Program-made: the position numbers and the translations under genes
Notes under the pieces: model-generated
What the model saw: only the letters and a program-made list of their open reading frames with translations
The model's database searches: none
What the model was told of the DNA's origin: nothing
Shown: piece after piece, positions 1 through 8,989 of the stretch
Layout: each line of letters opens with the position of its first letter
Numbering within the stretch: the first letter of the stretch is position 1
Assembly: GCF_013403565.1 (NCBI RefSeq)
Contig: NZ_CP058627.1
Location: 558,001-622,000, forward strand
DNA: 64,000 nt
Direction: 5' to 3'
Source: Chitinibacter bivalviorum
GTDB lineage: Bacteria; Pseudomonadota; Gammaproteobacteria; Burkholderiales; Chitinibacteraceae

Positions 1-276
1 CCAACGCTAGCCGCAATGATTTTGCCGCGCTCTGGCTTGGGCCATAAACACGGCATCGTACTGGGTAATTTGGTGGGGCTGATTGATTCAGATTACCAAG
101 GCCAGCTGTTTGTGTCGGTGTGGAATCGCGGCACTACCAGCTTTACGATTCAGCCACTGGAGCGTATCGCGCAATTGGTCATCGTGCCCGTGGTGCAAGT
201 GGGCTTTAATATCGTGGAAGAGTTTACTGAGTCTGACCGTGGCGAAGGTGGCTTTGGCAGTACTGGTAAACATTAA
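1..276 (+). CDS. dut: dUTPase (dUTP diphosphatase), C-terminal part
   Basis: The reading frame is open from base 1, so only the C-terminal 91 residues of the enzyme are present. dUTPase hydrolyses dUTP to dUMP and pyrophosphate, which keeps uracil out of DNA and feeds thymidylate synthesis. Conserved trimeric dUTPase motifs are visible in order: PRSGLG (motif 2), GLIDSDYQG (motif 3, uracil pocket), RIAQLVI (motif 4) and the glycine-rich C-terminal arm [10 protein letters not shown] (motif 5) that closes over the substrate. The gene ends normally and is followed by a strong terminator. The N-terminus lies outside the window. Identification is firm. Confidence 0.96.
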   Translation, partial: PTLAAMILPRSGLGHKHGIVLGNLVGLIDSDYQGQLFVSVWNRGTTSFTIQPLERIAQLVIVPVVQVGFNIVEEFTESDRGEGGFGSTGKH

Positions 277-300
277 TCCCGACCATCAAGCGTGATGAAC

Positions 301-330
301 AGAGGCCCGATCGGGCCTCTTTCCGTTTTT
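301..330 (+). terminator. Rho-independent terminator after dut
   Basis: A perfect 20-base palindrome (agaggcccga/tcgggcctct) is followed by ttccgttttt. It lies 24 bases after the dut stop and before the next gene. Confidence 0.85.
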
Positions 331-389
331 CCCAACTGTGCATTGCACCATTTACGCGTAATCTGCCGTTTTTCGTTCGGGTTTGCGTC

Positions 390-1001
390 ATGAGCCAAAT
401 TGCCCAGCATCAGCCGCATCATTATTTGGAAGATTTCCAAGGCATTGTGACGGGCGTGCTTTTGGTTGCGCTGGCAATTCAGTTTTTTCGCGCTGCCGGT
501 TTGATTACCGGTGGCACGACGGGCTTGGCATTTTTGCTGCATTACAGTCTGCAGATCGAATATGGCATGACGCTATTTTTGATTAATCTGCCGTTTTACT
601 GGTTTGCCATTGAGCGCATGGGCTGGGAATTTGCCATCAAAACCTTTTGCTCGGTGGCGCTGTTGTCATGGCTGAGTGAGTTGATGAAAAACTGGCTGCC
701 ATTGGGTCATCTTGACCCTTTTTTTGCTGCGATCATGGGCGGCTTGCTCGCTGGCGTGGGTATTTTGATGCTGATTCGACATAAGTCGAGCTTGGCCGGC
801 GTGACGGTGCTGGCGCTTTTTCTGCAGCAGCGTTTTGGCTGGCGCGCGGGTAAAGTGCAGTTGGGCTTTGATCTGATGATTTTGACGCTGGGTTTTTTCT
901 TGGTGCCGCGCGACTTATTGCTGTATTCGCTGGTCGGGGCCGTGGCGCTCAATGCGGTGATTTGGGTGAATCATAAACCCGGTCGCTATATGGGAATGTA
1001 A
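390..1001 (+). CDS. YitT-family membrane protein (UPF0750-like)
   Basis: This 203-residue protein has about five or six hydrophobic stretches and is an inner-membrane protein. The N-terminal segment GLITGGTTGL matches the glycine/threonine-rich signature after the first membrane helix of the YitT/DUF161 family. It lacks the C-terminal DUF2179 domain found in longer Bacillus members. The family has no agreed biochemical function. The gene follows the dut terminator and converges with a HAD phosphatase gene. Its stop codon abuts a 49-bp palindromic element. Family assignment is good; role unknown. Confidence 0.8.
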   Translation: MSQIAQHQPHHYLEDFQGIVTGVLLVALAIQFFRAAGLITGGTTGLAFLLHYSLQIEYGMTLFLINLPFYWFAIERMGWEFAIKTFCSVALLSWLSELMKNWLPLGHLDPFFAAIMGGLLAGVGILMLIRHKSSLAGVTVLALFLQQRFGWRAGKVQLGFDLMILTLGFFLVPRDLLLYSLVGAVALNAVIWVNHKPGRYMGM

Positions 1002-1050
1002 GGGTATCTTCATCAAGACCAATGAGTGATTGATTTTGATGAAGATACCT
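1002..1050. repeat. 49-bp palindromic element, copy 1
   Basis: The copy begins GGGTAT and ends ATACCT. Bases 1003-1016 are the exact reverse complement of 1036-1049. Pairing base i with base 50-i gives 22 of 24 pairs if two G-U pairs are counted. It starts on the base after the yitT-like stop codon and separates two convergent genes, so it could act as a 3'-end hairpin for both transcripts, although it has no T-run. Confidence 0.85.
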
Positions 1051-1065
1051 AGCGAGATTGAGGCA

Positions 1066-1731
1066 TTAAATGCATTCAGCCGCGAGAATGTCCTTGGCTT
1101 GATGCAATGAATCGACAATTTCCAGCTCAAGCTGGCGTACCGATTCTTCCGCTGGGCGCAAATCGGGCACCATGATCACGCGGCAGCCTGCCGCATGTCC
1201 GGCTTGAGCGCCGAAATTGCTGTCTTCAAACACCACGCATTCCTCGGGTAAGACGCCCAATTGAGTAATGGCTTTCAAGTAAATATCCGGCGCGGGTTTC
1301 GGGTGTGTGATTTCATCGCCGCACACGGCAAACTCGACGCGTGACCATAATCCCGCCATTTTCAAATGATGTTCGGCAATACTGCGGCGCGTTGAGGTCG
1401 CGATGGCTTTGCGTACGCCATTGGCTTCAAGAAAATCAAACAGCTCTAGCACGCCAGGGCGTAAGTCGATGCTGTCGGCACTGCGTTCCAGATAAATCTC
1501 GTGGGTGAGCTCTCGCAAGCGTTGCGTGGGAAAATCCACGCCCAGGCGTTCAATCAAATAAGCTTGCGTTTTAGAGGAATGCATCCCGACCATGCCCAGC
1601 GGAATCGACTCATGAATATCATGGCCCAATTGCCGTGCGGCATCGTGCCAGCACGTCAGTGCCATGCGTTCGGTTTCAAGCAGTAATCCATCCATATCAA
1701 AAATGGCGGCAATAATATTTGGGTGTTTCAT
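1066..1731 (-). CDS. HAD-superfamily phosphatase (beta-phosphoglucomutase-like)
   Basis: This 221-residue protein is a haloacid dehalogenase subfamily IA hydrolase. Motif I is FDMDGLLLET, with nucleophile Asp12 and acid/base Asp14. A helical cap follows at roughly residues 20-85. Motif II is the ATSTRR stretch, motif III the Lys in HPKPAPDIYL, and motif IV the acidic VFEDSNFGAQAG. The layout resembles beta-phosphoglucomutase and small sugar-phosphate or nucleotide phosphatases. The substrate cannot be read from sequence. The gene is divergent from the YchJ-like gene and converges on the YitT-like gene across a palindromic element. Confidence 0.88.
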   Translation of the reverse strand: MKHPNIIAAIFDMDGLLLETERMALTCWHDAARQLGHDIHESIPLGMVGMHSSKTQAYLIERLGVDFPTQRLRELTHEIYLERSADSIDLRPGVLELFDFLEANGVRKAIATSTRRSIAEHHLKMAGLWSRVEFAVCGDEITHPKPAPDIYLKAITQLGVLPEECVVFEDSNFGAQAGHAAGCRVIMVPDLRPAEESVRQLELEIVDSLHQAKDILAAECI

Positions 1732-1789
1732 TTGCGAATTGCGGCTTTATCGAAAACAATGACATCAGTTTAACTGAGCCTGAGCGACC

Positions 1790-2188
1790 ATGCCCGTAAC
1801 TTCTACCGTCAAAGCTGAGCCTTGCCCGTGTGGCGGCGCCCAATACCAACAATGCTGCCAGCCCTATCATCAAGGCCATCGTGTTGAAACCCCCGAGCAA
1901 TTGATGCGCTCGCGCTACAGCGCCTATGTGCTGGGATTGGAAGATTATCTATTGGCCAGCTGGCACGCCAGTACCCGCCCCAGCCAATTGGATTTGAATG
2001 AAGAGCCCAAGGCTAAATGGCTGGGCTTGACAGTGCATCATGCCGAAAGTGATGGCGATCAAGGCGTGGTGTCGTTTGTGGCGCGCTATAAAGTGGGTGG
2101 CAGGGCATATCGCCTGAGCGAACATAGCCGATTTGTGCGAGAAGAGGGACGTTGGTTTTATGTGGATGGTGAGGTGGCTGAATCTTAA
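1790..2188 (+). CDS. YchJ-family SEC-C protein (UPF0225)
   Basis: This is a 132-residue cytosolic protein. The N-terminus carries the cysteine cluster CPCGGAQYQQCC (residues 12-23), a SEC-C-type zinc-binding motif. It is followed by the LMRSRYSAYV and DYLLASWHAS segments typical of the YchJ family, an NTF2-like domain with one terminal zinc motif. YchJ members usually have a second SEC-C motif at the C-terminus; this shorter form has only the first. Function is unknown. It is transcribed divergently from the HAD phosphatase gene. Confidence 0.88.
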   Translation: MPVTSTVKAEPCPCGGAQYQQCCQPYHQGHRVETPEQLMRSRYSAYVLGLEDYLLASWHASTRPSQLDLNEEPKAKWLGLTVHHAESDGDQGVVSFVARYKVGGRAYRLSEHSRFVREEGRWFYVDGEVAES

Positions 2189-2279
2189 TGTGGCTGCAAA
2201 ATGAATATGTATCTTTTGTGTCCTGTCCATTCATCTGGATTCTTAGGGGCTGACATGACATGTTAGTATTTATTGCGAA

Positions 2280-2308
2280 CTGACTTTATTCAGTGGCAAG
2301 AATATAAA
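2280..2308 (+). promoter_or_regulatory. Possible sigma-70 promoter of the secreted protein gene
   Basis: CTGACT (2280-2285) and TATAAA (2303-2308) are separated by 17 bases, 24 bases upstream of the chosen start at 2333. The -35 box is imperfect; the spacing and -10 box are good. Prediction only. Confidence 0.4.
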
Positions 2309-2332
2309 TAATTGTGTTTTCGGAGATCAATC

Positions 2333-2893
2333 ATGATGCGCAAGACCCTCGTATGTACTTTGTTGGCTGCTGCTGGCTTGATGGCAAATAGCGCAGTTTT
2401 TGCCGCTGAACCAGAAGTTGTATTAAGCGAATCAGTTCGCAATAAAGTGGAAGCAACTGTTGAATACATCGACATTGACAACCGCGATGTGAAATTGATG
2501 ATGCCCGATGGCAATTTGGTGACTTTCCAGCGCGTTGATCCTAAAGTGACCAACTTTGACAAGCTACAATTGAACGACAAAGTCAATGTCGGTGGTGCTG
2601 AGTCGATTTCGATTGCTTTGAGCAAAGGCACTGCGGGTGTGCGTAAAGTTGAAGAATCTGAAGGTCGCGATGTAACGGCTGATGGCGTTGGTGTGGTGAA
2701 AATCCGTGCTTCATACAGCGACATCGTGGGCGTTGACTCGGTTAAAGGCAATGTTCAAGTTAAAACCCCAAGTAATGAAATCATCACGATTCCAGTTTCA
2801 AACAAAGAATTGCTGGCAAAAGCCGCGGTGGGCGACCAAGTGGTTACTACTGCACGCGCATCAGTTGTGGTCTGGGGTAACAACGACCATTAA
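2333..2893 (+). CDS. Unknown secreted protein with two similar halves
   Basis: The 186-residue product begins with a clear signal peptide (basic MMRK, hydrophobic core, predicted cut after VFA at residue 24) and is probably periplasmic. The start at 2333 is chosen because ggag lies 8 bases before it. I do not recognise the family. The mature protein seems to hold two related beta-rich units: residues about 35-85, with PDGNLVTF and LNDKV, and about 115-175, with PSNEIITI and VGDQV. This suggests an internal duplication. There are no cysteines after the signal peptide. It has its own likely promoter and terminator, so it is probably a single-gene unit. Confidence 0.75.
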   Translation: MMRKTLVCTLLAAAGLMANSAVFAAEPEVVLSESVRNKVEATVEYIDIDNRDVKLMMPDGNLVTFQRVDPKVTNFDKLQLNDKVNVGGAESISIALSKGTAGVRKVEESEGRDVTADGVGVVKIRASYSDIVGVDSVKGNVQVKTPSNEIITIPVSNKELLAKAAVGDQVVTTARASVVVWGNNDH

Positions 2894-2930
2894 TTAACTG
2901 ACTACATTCAAATGAATGTCGATCAGCCAA

Positions 2931-2957
2931 AAACCTCGCTCAGTGCGAGGTTTTTTT
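2931..2957 (+). terminator. Rho-independent terminator
   Basis: Stem aacctcgc/gcgaggtt with a short loop, followed by a run of T. It lies about 40 bases after the secreted protein gene. Confidence 0.88.
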
Positions 2958-3115
2958 ACGCGCACTGTTTGTGATGATTGTTTTTATATAAAAACAGGCC
3001 GTTCATGGATTGTGGCTTTTCTATTTTGCCGTCACTGCATAATATTGGGGCTGCATCGTTAATGCGCTTGTTTTATCATGCACCACCATTTACTGTTTTT
3101 GCCAAGGAAGAAACA

Positions 3116-4318
3116 ATGTCTCTGACCCGTTCTGATTTTGACCAATACATGGTTCCTAATTATGCGCCTGCTGCTTTTGTACCTGTGCGTGGCGCTGGCA
3201 GCCGAGTTTGGGATCAGGAAGGGCGCGAGTATCTGGATTTGGCAGGTGGGATTGCGGTGAATTCTTTGGGGCATTGCCACCCAGTGCTAGTGAATGCTTT
3301 GACCGAGCAGGCCAATAAGCTGTGGCATGTTTCCAATGTATTTACCAATGAGCCAGCATTGGCTTTGGCACAAAAACTGGTTGATGCCACGTTTGCTGAT
3401 AAAGTGTTTTTCTGCAATTCAGGCGCTGAAGCAAATGAAGCTGCATTAAAGCTGGCGCGTCGCGCCGCGATTGAGCGTTTTGGCGAACAAAAGCACAAAG
3501 TGCTTTCTACGCTCAATAGTTTTCACGGCCGCACTTTCTTTACGGTGACCGTCGGTGGTCAGCCAAAGTATTCCGATGGCTTTGGCCCTAAACCACAAGG
3601 CATTGAATATTTTGAATATAACAATCTCGAGAGCTTGAAAGCCCTGATCGATGACAACACCGCATGCGTGATCATCGAGCCGATCCAAGGCGAGGGCGGG
3701 GTAGTACCCGCTGATCTAGCCTTTCTACAAGGCGTGCGCGAGTTGTGTGATCAGCACAATGCGTTTTTGATTTTTGACGAAGTCCAAACCGGTATGGGCC
3801 GCACTGGTTCTTTGTTTGCCTACCAAGAGTACGGTGTTGTGCCGGATATTCTGTCTAGCGCCAAGAGTTTGGGCGGTGGTTTCCCTATCGGTGCCATGCT
3901 GACTTCTGCCGACATCGCCAAACATCTGGTCGCAGGCACACATGGCACAACTTACGGTGGTAACCCACTGGCTTGTGCGGTCGCTGGTGCTGTGCTCGAT
4001 GTGATCAATACGCCTGAAGTCTTGTCTGGTATTAAAGCTAAACACGCGCAATTGAAAGCGGGTGTTGAAGCGATCAACCAGAAGTATGGTGTTTTCAAAG
4101 AAGTTCGCGGTATGGGCTTATTGATGGGCTCGGTATTGGCCGATCAATACAAAGATCGCGCTAAGGATGTCTTGAATCTGGCAGCTCAGCAGGGCTTGAT
4201 GGTCTTGATGGCAGGCCCAAATGTCATTCGCTTTGCGCCATCTTTGGTCATTACTGATGAAGAAATTGCCACTGCATTGACTCGTCTTGATGCCGCCTTG
4301 GCTGCTTTTGTGGCATAA
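3116..4318 (+). CDS. argD: Acetylornithine / succinylornithine aminotransferase
   Basis: This 400-residue PLP-dependent class III aminotransferase interconverts N-acetylornithine and the glutamate semialdehyde in arginine synthesis. Many bacterial forms also act in lysine synthesis or arginine breakdown. Visible motifs are [12 protein letters not shown] (about 101-112), [29 protein letters not shown] with Asp221 and the PLP lysine Lys250 in [14 protein letters not shown], then [12 protein letters not shown]. The start at 3116 has aaggaag 5 bases upstream; a longer open frame to 2978 has no such site and extends beyond the family length. It stands alone between two terminators. An astC-like catabolic role cannot be excluded. 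Confidence 0.93.
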   Translation: MSLTRSDFDQYMVPNYAPAAFVPVRGAGSRVWDQEGREYLDLAGGIAVNSLGHCHPVLVNALTEQANKLWHVSNVFTNEPALALAQKLVDATFADKVFFCNSGAEANEAALKLARRAAIERFGEQKHKVLSTLNSFHGRTFFTVTVGGQPKYSDGFGPKPQGIEYFEYNNLESLKALIDDNTACVIIEPIQGEGGVVPADLAFLQGVRELCDQHNAFLIFDEVQTGMGRTGSLFAYQEYGVVPDILSSAKSLGGGFPIGAMLTSADIAKHLVAGTHGTTYGGNPLACAVAGAVLDVINTPEVLSGIKAKHAQLKAGVEAINQKYGVFKEVRGMGLLMGSVLADQYKDRAKDVLNLAAQQGLMVLMAGPNVIRFAPSLVITDEEIATALTRLDAALAAFVA

Positions 4319-4333
4319 GCAGTTCAAATGAAT

Positions 4334-4363
4334 GAGCCCGCCTTGCTGGCGGGCTTTTTTTTT
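4334..4363 (+). terminator. Rho-independent terminator after argD
   Basis: Stem gcccgcc/ggcgggc with a 5-base loop, followed by nine T. Confidence 0.93.
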
Positions 4364-5360
4364 GCGCGCTCAGTTTGCCATGGATTAGAGCCTGCGATTG
4401 GCCGAAGTTCATCTACTAAGCTTATCGCTTAGGTTTAATCGCGGTTTCGTCGCAGGGACGCGCGAGTCGGTGGGTGCGAATGTTTGGATAGGTACTCTGT
4501 AAGGGTATATCGATATAAATGTTTACAGAATTAATCTTGATTGATATACCCATTGATTTTTCGAATACTGCATTGGTCAAATTCGGATAAAGAAAGCCTA
4601 ATCCCATGATGATCTTGCCGATTAAGTCGTGACAGCGATGCCGTTGGGGCTGACATCAGATGCTGTGCATCAATTTCACGACCCTGATCCGGCCTATCAG
4701 GCCTATTCACTTATATGTGTTGCTGTTTGTGCAACACTCTTGAAGCAAAGTAGTAGAAGAAAATTTGTCTGCTTCCCCTCCCAAAATGAGCGATGACGCT
4801 TGGCGGTTGTATTGCCCAAGTAAAATCGGGTAGATGATGTGATTGGCGCGTTCAGCATAAAGTGAATTCGAATTTCGCCCTGATTTTGTCAATGGTGATC
4901 GATGCCGCTATGAAGGGGCACAGTCGTGCAGGCGGCAATGCAGCAGGCAATTGCCTAGTTTTTGCTTGATTTACAGCGCATATGGCGCGAAAAGGCAGTA
5001 ATTTGCTTTGCTCGCGCGTATTTATCGCGGTGAATAGCGGCGTGAAAAGGCTCACTCGGATCAGAGCTCTATCAAATGCCAAGGACACTGAGCCCGCCCA
5101 CGATATTGGCCTGAACTCTATGTCTTGGACGTGGCTATGCGTTGTTTTGAGTCCATTTCAGAAATCGTGTTGCTACTAGGGCTTTTACTTATAGGGAAAA
5201 ACGCAGTATTCCGCGCAACACCAAACAGGTAATTTGTCGCAATACCGAACTGTAACGGTAAAATTCACCTCGATCTGATATGGATTGAGTAATAAAACGG
5301 TCAGCAGAAATTCATCTACTGTCTGAATCGTACTTATAAACCTCCTCAAGGGTGGCGCGA
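4364..5360. other. About 1 kb without a convincing gene, upstream of livH
   Basis: No frame here encodes a protein I recognise. The short open frames lack ribosome sites and family motifs. The stretch contains one 49-bp palindromic element (4503-4551), a small hairpin gtgttgc/gcaacac near 4717-4736 and the palindrome aggcaattgcct (4945-4956) followed by a short T-run. It presumably carries the liv promoter and leader, but no strong promoter could be fixed. This is where a liv binding-protein gene would often sit. Confidence 0.6.
4503..4551. repeat. 49-bp palindromic element, copy 2
   Basis: Exactly 49 bases from GGGTATATC to GATATACCC, with 9-base perfect terminal arms and partial pairing further in. 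It lies 184 bases after the argD stop, the longest such distance among the copies. Confidence 0.85.
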
Positions 5361-6290
5361 GTGGATATTTTCCTACAACAAATTATTAATGGTCTGGTCG
5401 TCGGCAGCATTTATGCGCTGATCGCACTGGGCTACACCATGGTTTACGGCATCATGCAGCTGATCAATTTTGCGCATGGCGAAATTGTGATGATTGGTGC
5501 CATGGTGACCATTACTTGTATCAATCTGTTGGTGGGGGCAGGGGTGCAATTACCCGGTCCAGCACTTTTGCTAGCGGGATTGCTGATGGCGATTCCTGTC
5601 TCGATGTTTTTGGGCTATTCGATCGAAAAGATCGCATATCAGCCGCTACGTAAAGCGCCGCGCCTTGCGCCGTTGATTACCGCGATTGGTGTCTCTATTG
5701 TGTTGCAGCAAGCTGCGATGCTGATTTGGGGCCGTAACTACCGCCCATTCCCTCCGATTCTGCCTTCAGAAGTACATATTATCGGTGGCGCTGCCATTAC
5801 TGATTTGCAGATTGCAATCATTGTGCTGGCCTTGCTTTTGATGGGCGGTTTGTTCTTCCTTATCGAAAAAACCAAGCTTGGCCGTGCCATGCGCGCTACT
5901 GCGCAAAACCCTGAAGTTGCCAAATTAATGGGCGTGAACGTCAATACCATTATTTCGATGACCTTTGTGATCGGCTCGGCATTGGGTGCGATGGCTGGTG
6001 TGATGGTCGCAGCCAATTACGATCAGGCGCATGCTTATATGGGCTTTATGATCGGTTTGAAAGCCTTTACTGCTGCCGTCTTGGGCGGGATCGGCAATAT
6101 CGGCGGCGCCGTATTGGGTGGTTTATTGCTCGGGATTATCGAAAGCTTGGGTTCGGGTTACCTCGGCGATTTAACCGGCGGTGTATTGGGTAGTAACTAC
6201 AAAGATATTTTTGCCTTTGTCGTGCTGATTATTGTCTTGGTGTTCCGTCCATCGGGTTTGATGGGTGAACGTGTTGCTGAACGCGCTTAA
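5361..6290 (+). CDS. livH: Branched-chain amino acid ABC transporter permease LivH
   Basis: This is the first permease of a LivHMGF-type high-affinity importer for leucine, isoleucine and valine or related amino acids. The protein (309 residues from this start) has about eight membrane helices. It opens with QQIINGLVVGSIYALIALG and LINFAHGE, the usual LivH N-terminus, and contains GLKAFTAAVLGGIGNIGGA near residue 230, the loop that contacts the ABC subunits. A GTG start at 5361 is preferred over GTG 5352 because aaggg lies 8 bases upstream and the N-terminus then matches the family. The next gene, livM, begins 20 bases after the stop. No periplasmic binding protein is adjacent. Confidence 0.93.
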   Translation: MDIFLQQIINGLVVGSIYALIALGYTMVYGIMQLINFAHGEIVMIGAMVTITCINLLVGAGVQLPGPALLLAGLLMAIPVSMFLGYSIEKIAYQPLRKAPRLAPLITAIGVSIVLQQAAMLIWGRNYRPFPPILPSEVHIIGGAAITDLQIAIIVLALLLMGGLFFLIEKTKLGRAMRATAQNPEVAKLMGVNVNTIISMTFVIGSALGAMAGVMVAANYDQAHAYMGFMIGLKAFTAAVLGGIGNIGGAVLGGLLLGIIESLGSGYLGDLTGGVLGSNYKDIFAFVVLIIVLVFRPSGLMGERVAERA

Positions 6291-6310
6291 CTGGAACAGG
6301 GAATCAAACG

Positions 6311-7465
6311 ATGAATGCATTAGTGATGAAAAATACCCGCAATAACACAGTGTTGTTGGCGGTGTTAGCCGTGGTATTGGCTGTACTGCCTTGGGCACTA
6401 GGTGGTTTATTTGAGAATGGTAATTCTTGGCTGCGTGCGGTCGATTTTGCCTTGCTCTATATCATGCTGGCGCTGGGTTTGAATATCGTAGTGGGTTACG
6501 CGGGTTTGCTCGATTTGGGCTATATCGCGTTTTATGCGGTAGGTGCGTATCTGTTTGCGATTTTGAATTCGCCTCATTTACAAGCTGTCTTACCCGCTTG
6601 GCTGAGCCATCCACCCTTTTTGGTGATGATGGTGATGGCTGCCGTCGTCGCTGGGATTTTTGGTGTTTTGCTCGGCTCGCCTACGCTGAAACTGCGTGGT
6701 GACTACTTAGCGATCGTGACTTTGGGCTTTGGTGAGATTGTTCGTATATTCATGAATAATCTGGATCGCCCAATCAATATTACCAATGGCCCGCAAGGGA
6801 TTAACAATATCGATCCCGTACAGATTGCGGGTTACGATTTTGGCCGTCCGATTGAGTTTTTGGGTCTGACGTTTGAGAAAATTCATCTCTATTACTATCT
6901 GATTTTAGCCTTCTGCGCATTGATCATTTTTGTGTCGATTCGCCTGCAAAACTCACGCATTGGTCGTGCATGGGTCGCAATTCGTGAAGATGAAATTGCC
7001 GCCAATGCGATGGGGATTAACACCCGTAATGTGAAATTGCTCGCATTTGCGATGGGCGCCAGCTTTGGTGGTGTTTCAGGGGCGTTGTTTGCCAGCTTCC
7101 AAGGCTTTGTATCGCCTGAATCCTTCGTGTTAATGGAATCGGTGATGGTACTGTGTATGGTGGTGCTTGGTGGTATGGGAAATATCCCCGGCGTGATTTT
7201 GGGCGCGATTATTGTGTCGATTACCCCTGAGTTGCTGCGCGATATTATCAATCCGCTGCAGATGGCGATTGCAGGTAAGAAAGTCGTTGATCCAGAAAAC
7301 TTGCGCATGCTGATTTTTGGCTTGGCCATGATCATCATCATGTTGGTTCGCCCGGAAGGTCTGTGGCCATCAAAACGCCGCCGTGCTGAATTGCACCCGA
7401 AAACCAAAGGCATTGCGCTACAAGAAAAAGACAGCTTGCAAGATGCGGAGCGTAACCATGACTGA
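6311..7465 (+). CDS. livM: Branched-chain amino acid ABC transporter permease LivM
   Basis: This 384-residue second permease pairs with LivH. The family signatures GLNIVVGYAGLLDLGYIAFY (about residues 56-75), LRGDYLAIVTLGFGEIVR and VVLGGMGNIPGVILGA are present among roughly nine or ten hydrophobic segments. The C-terminal 25 residues are charged and cytoplasmic. The start at 6311 has caggga about 9 bases upstream. The 3' end overlaps livG by 8 bases, which implies coupled translation. Substrate range in the LivHM family includes branched-chain amino acids, urea and short amides, so the substrate here is inferred from overall similarity. Confidence 0.92.
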   Translation: MNALVMKNTRNNTVLLAVLAVVLAVLPWALGGLFENGNSWLRAVDFALLYIMLALGLNIVVGYAGLLDLGYIAFYAVGAYLFAILNSPHLQAVLPAWLSHPPFLVMMVMAAVVAGIFGVLLGSPTLKLRGDYLAIVTLGFGEIVRIFMNNLDRPINITNGPQGINNIDPVQIAGYDFGRPIEFLGLTFEKIHLYYYLILAFCALIIFVSIRLQNSRIGRAWVAIREDEIAANAMGINTRNVKLLAFAMGASFGGVSGALFASFQGFVSPESFVLMESVMVLCMVVLGGMGNIPGVILGAIIVSITPELLRDIINPLQMAIAGKKVVDPENLRMLIFGLAMIIIMLVRPEGLWPSKRRRAELHPKTKGIALQEKDSLQDAERNHD

Positions 7466-8228
7466 AGTGTTGCTAAGTATTGAAGGCATTAATAAACGTT
7501 TTGGTGGTTTGCACGCCTTGAGTGGTGTCGCGCTGACCATTAATAAAGGTGAGATTTACGGTTTGATCGGCCCAAATGGCGCGGGCAAAACCACCTTGTT
7601 TAATGTATTGACCGGTTTGTACCAGCCTGATGAAGGTAAATTTACTTTCCAGGGTAAAGATTTATTCCGCAAAAAACCCAATGTCGTGGTTGAGTCTGGG
7701 ATTGCACGTACGTTCCAAAATATTCGCTTATTTGCCAATATGAGCGCCTTGGAAAACGTCATGGTGGGTCAACATGTACGCACCAGTATTGGCGTATTGG
7801 GGGCGGTATTGCGTCACCCGAAAGCGAAAGCTGAAGAGGCTGCGATTAAGGCCAAATCAGAATCGCTGTTGGCCTATGTCGGCATTGCCGATCGTGCGGA
7901 AGAGTTGGCGCGTAATCTGTCGTATGGTGATCAGCGCCGCTTGGAAATTGCCCGTGCATTGGCGACCAACCCCACTTTGCTGGCGCTCGATGAGCCTGCT
8001 GCGGGGATGAATCCCAAAGAAACCGATGACTTGAAAAAGCTGATGGAAAAAATCCGCGCTGATGGCGTTACCATTTTGCTGATTGAGCATGATGTTAAAT
8101 TGATGATGGGCTTGTGCGATCGGATTGCGGTACTCGATTACGGCAAAAAAATTGCAGAAGGCGTGCCAGAACAAGTTAAAAATGATCCACGCGTGATTGA
8201 AGCCTACCTTGGAGTTGCGCCTGAATGA
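7458..8228 (+). CDS. livG: Branched-chain amino acid ABC transporter ATPase LivG
   Basis: This 256-residue ABC ATPase has Walker A GPNGAGKTTLFNVLTG, Q-loop region ARTFQNIRLF, the unusual LSYGDQRRLEIARAL signature typical of LivG, Walker B LLALDEPAAGMNP and the H-loop histidine in LLIEHDVKLMM. The start at 7458 is chosen because gcggag precedes it and MTEVLLSIEGINKRFGG matches the family; the open frame extends upstream only inside livM. It overlaps livM by 8 bases and livF by 4 (ATGA). It should form a heterodimer with LivF on the LivHM pore. Confidence 0.94.
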   Translation: MTEVLLSIEGINKRFGGLHALSGVALTINKGEIYGLIGPNGAGKTTLFNVLTGLYQPDEGKFTFQGKDLFRKKPNVVVESGIARTFQNIRLFANMSALENVMVGQHVRTSIGVLGAVLRHPKAKAEEAAIKAKSESLLAYVGIADRAEELARNLSYGDQRRLEIARALATNPTLLALDEPAAGMNPKETDDLKKLMEKIRADGVTILLIEHDVKLMMGLCDRIAVLDYGKKIAEGVPEQVKNDPRVIEAYLGVAPE

Positions 8229-8938
8229 GTACCTTATTACAAGTTAAAGACCTAAAAGTGGCTTATGGTGGTATCCATGCCGTTAAGGGTATCGATTTGG
8301 AAGTCAAACAGGGTGAACTAGTGGCCTTGATTGGTGCCAATGGGGCGGGTAAAACCACGACCCTGAAAACCTTAATGGGCATGGTGAAACCGGCTGGTGG
8401 CGAAATATTGTTTGATGGTCAATCCACCGCAAAACTCGCACCGCATGAGTATGTTAAAAATGGCCTTGTCATGGTGCCAGAAGGGCGTGGAATTTTTAGC
8501 CGCCTGACGGTGGAAGAAAATCTGCAAATGGGCGCCTATAGCCGCAATGATAAGGCTGAAATTTTGCATGATATGGAACGGGTTTATCACCTATTCCCAC
8601 GCCTGAAAGAGCGTCATAAGCAGCTGGCGGGTACTTTATCCGGTGGCGAGCAACAGATGGTCGCCATTGGACGTGCGATGCTGAGTCGACCCAAATTGCT
8701 GTTGCTGGATGAGCCATCGATGGGTTTGGCACCAATTATCGTGCAAAAGATTTTTGAAATTATCAAAATGATTGCCGCTGAGGGCGTTACGATGTTGCTG
8801 GTTGAGCAAAATGCCAAATTGGCTTTGCAAACCGCAGATCGTGGCTATGTGATGGAATCTGGCAAAGTCACTTTCAGCGATAGTGCAGACGCGCTATTGG
8901 CTAATGAAAAAGTGCAGCAAGCTTATTTGGGCGAATAA
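8225..8938 (+). CDS. livF: Branched-chain amino acid ABC transporter ATPase LivF
   Basis: This 237-residue ABC ATPase has Walker A GANGAGKTTTLKTLMG, signature LSGGEQQMVAIGRAM, Walker B LLLLDEPSMGLAP and switch histidine-loop segment LLVEQNAKLAL, in which Gln replaces the usual His, as is normal for LivF. The family segment PEGRGIFSRLTVEENL is also present. Its ATG overlaps the livG stop (ATGA). It is the last gene of livHMGF and a terminator follows 22 bases later. Confidence 0.95.
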   Translation: MSTLLQVKDLKVAYGGIHAVKGIDLEVKQGELVALIGANGAGKTTTLKTLMGMVKPAGGEILFDGQSTAKLAPHEYVKNGLVMVPEGRGIFSRLTVEENLQMGAYSRNDKAEILHDMERVYHLFPRLKERHKQLAGTLSGGEQQMVAIGRAMLSRPKLLLLDEPSMGLAPIIVQKIFEIIKMIAAEGVTMLLVEQNAKLALQTADRGYVMESGKVTFSDSADALLANEKVQQAYLGE

Positions 8939-8960
8939 TGAGCGCCTAGGTATCAAACTT

Positions 8961-8987
8961 AAAACCTCGCTGTGCGAGGTTTTTTTT
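8961..8987. terminator. Terminator between livF and putA
   Basis: Stem aacctcgc/gcgaggtt with a T-run on the plus strand (eight T) and a shorter T-run on the minus strand. It serves the convergent livF and putA genes. Confidence 0.88.
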
Positions 8988-8989
8988 CG

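Noticed and set aside
4982..5179. 65-residue open frame in the spacer before livH
   Set aside because: No ribosome site, no recognisable motif and a composition unlike neighbouring genes.
4410..5319. Direct repeat ttcatctact at both sides of the argD-livH spacer, as if flanking an insertion
   Set aside because: A repeated 10-mer is expected by chance about half the time in 1 kb, and no mobile gene or inverted ends lie between.
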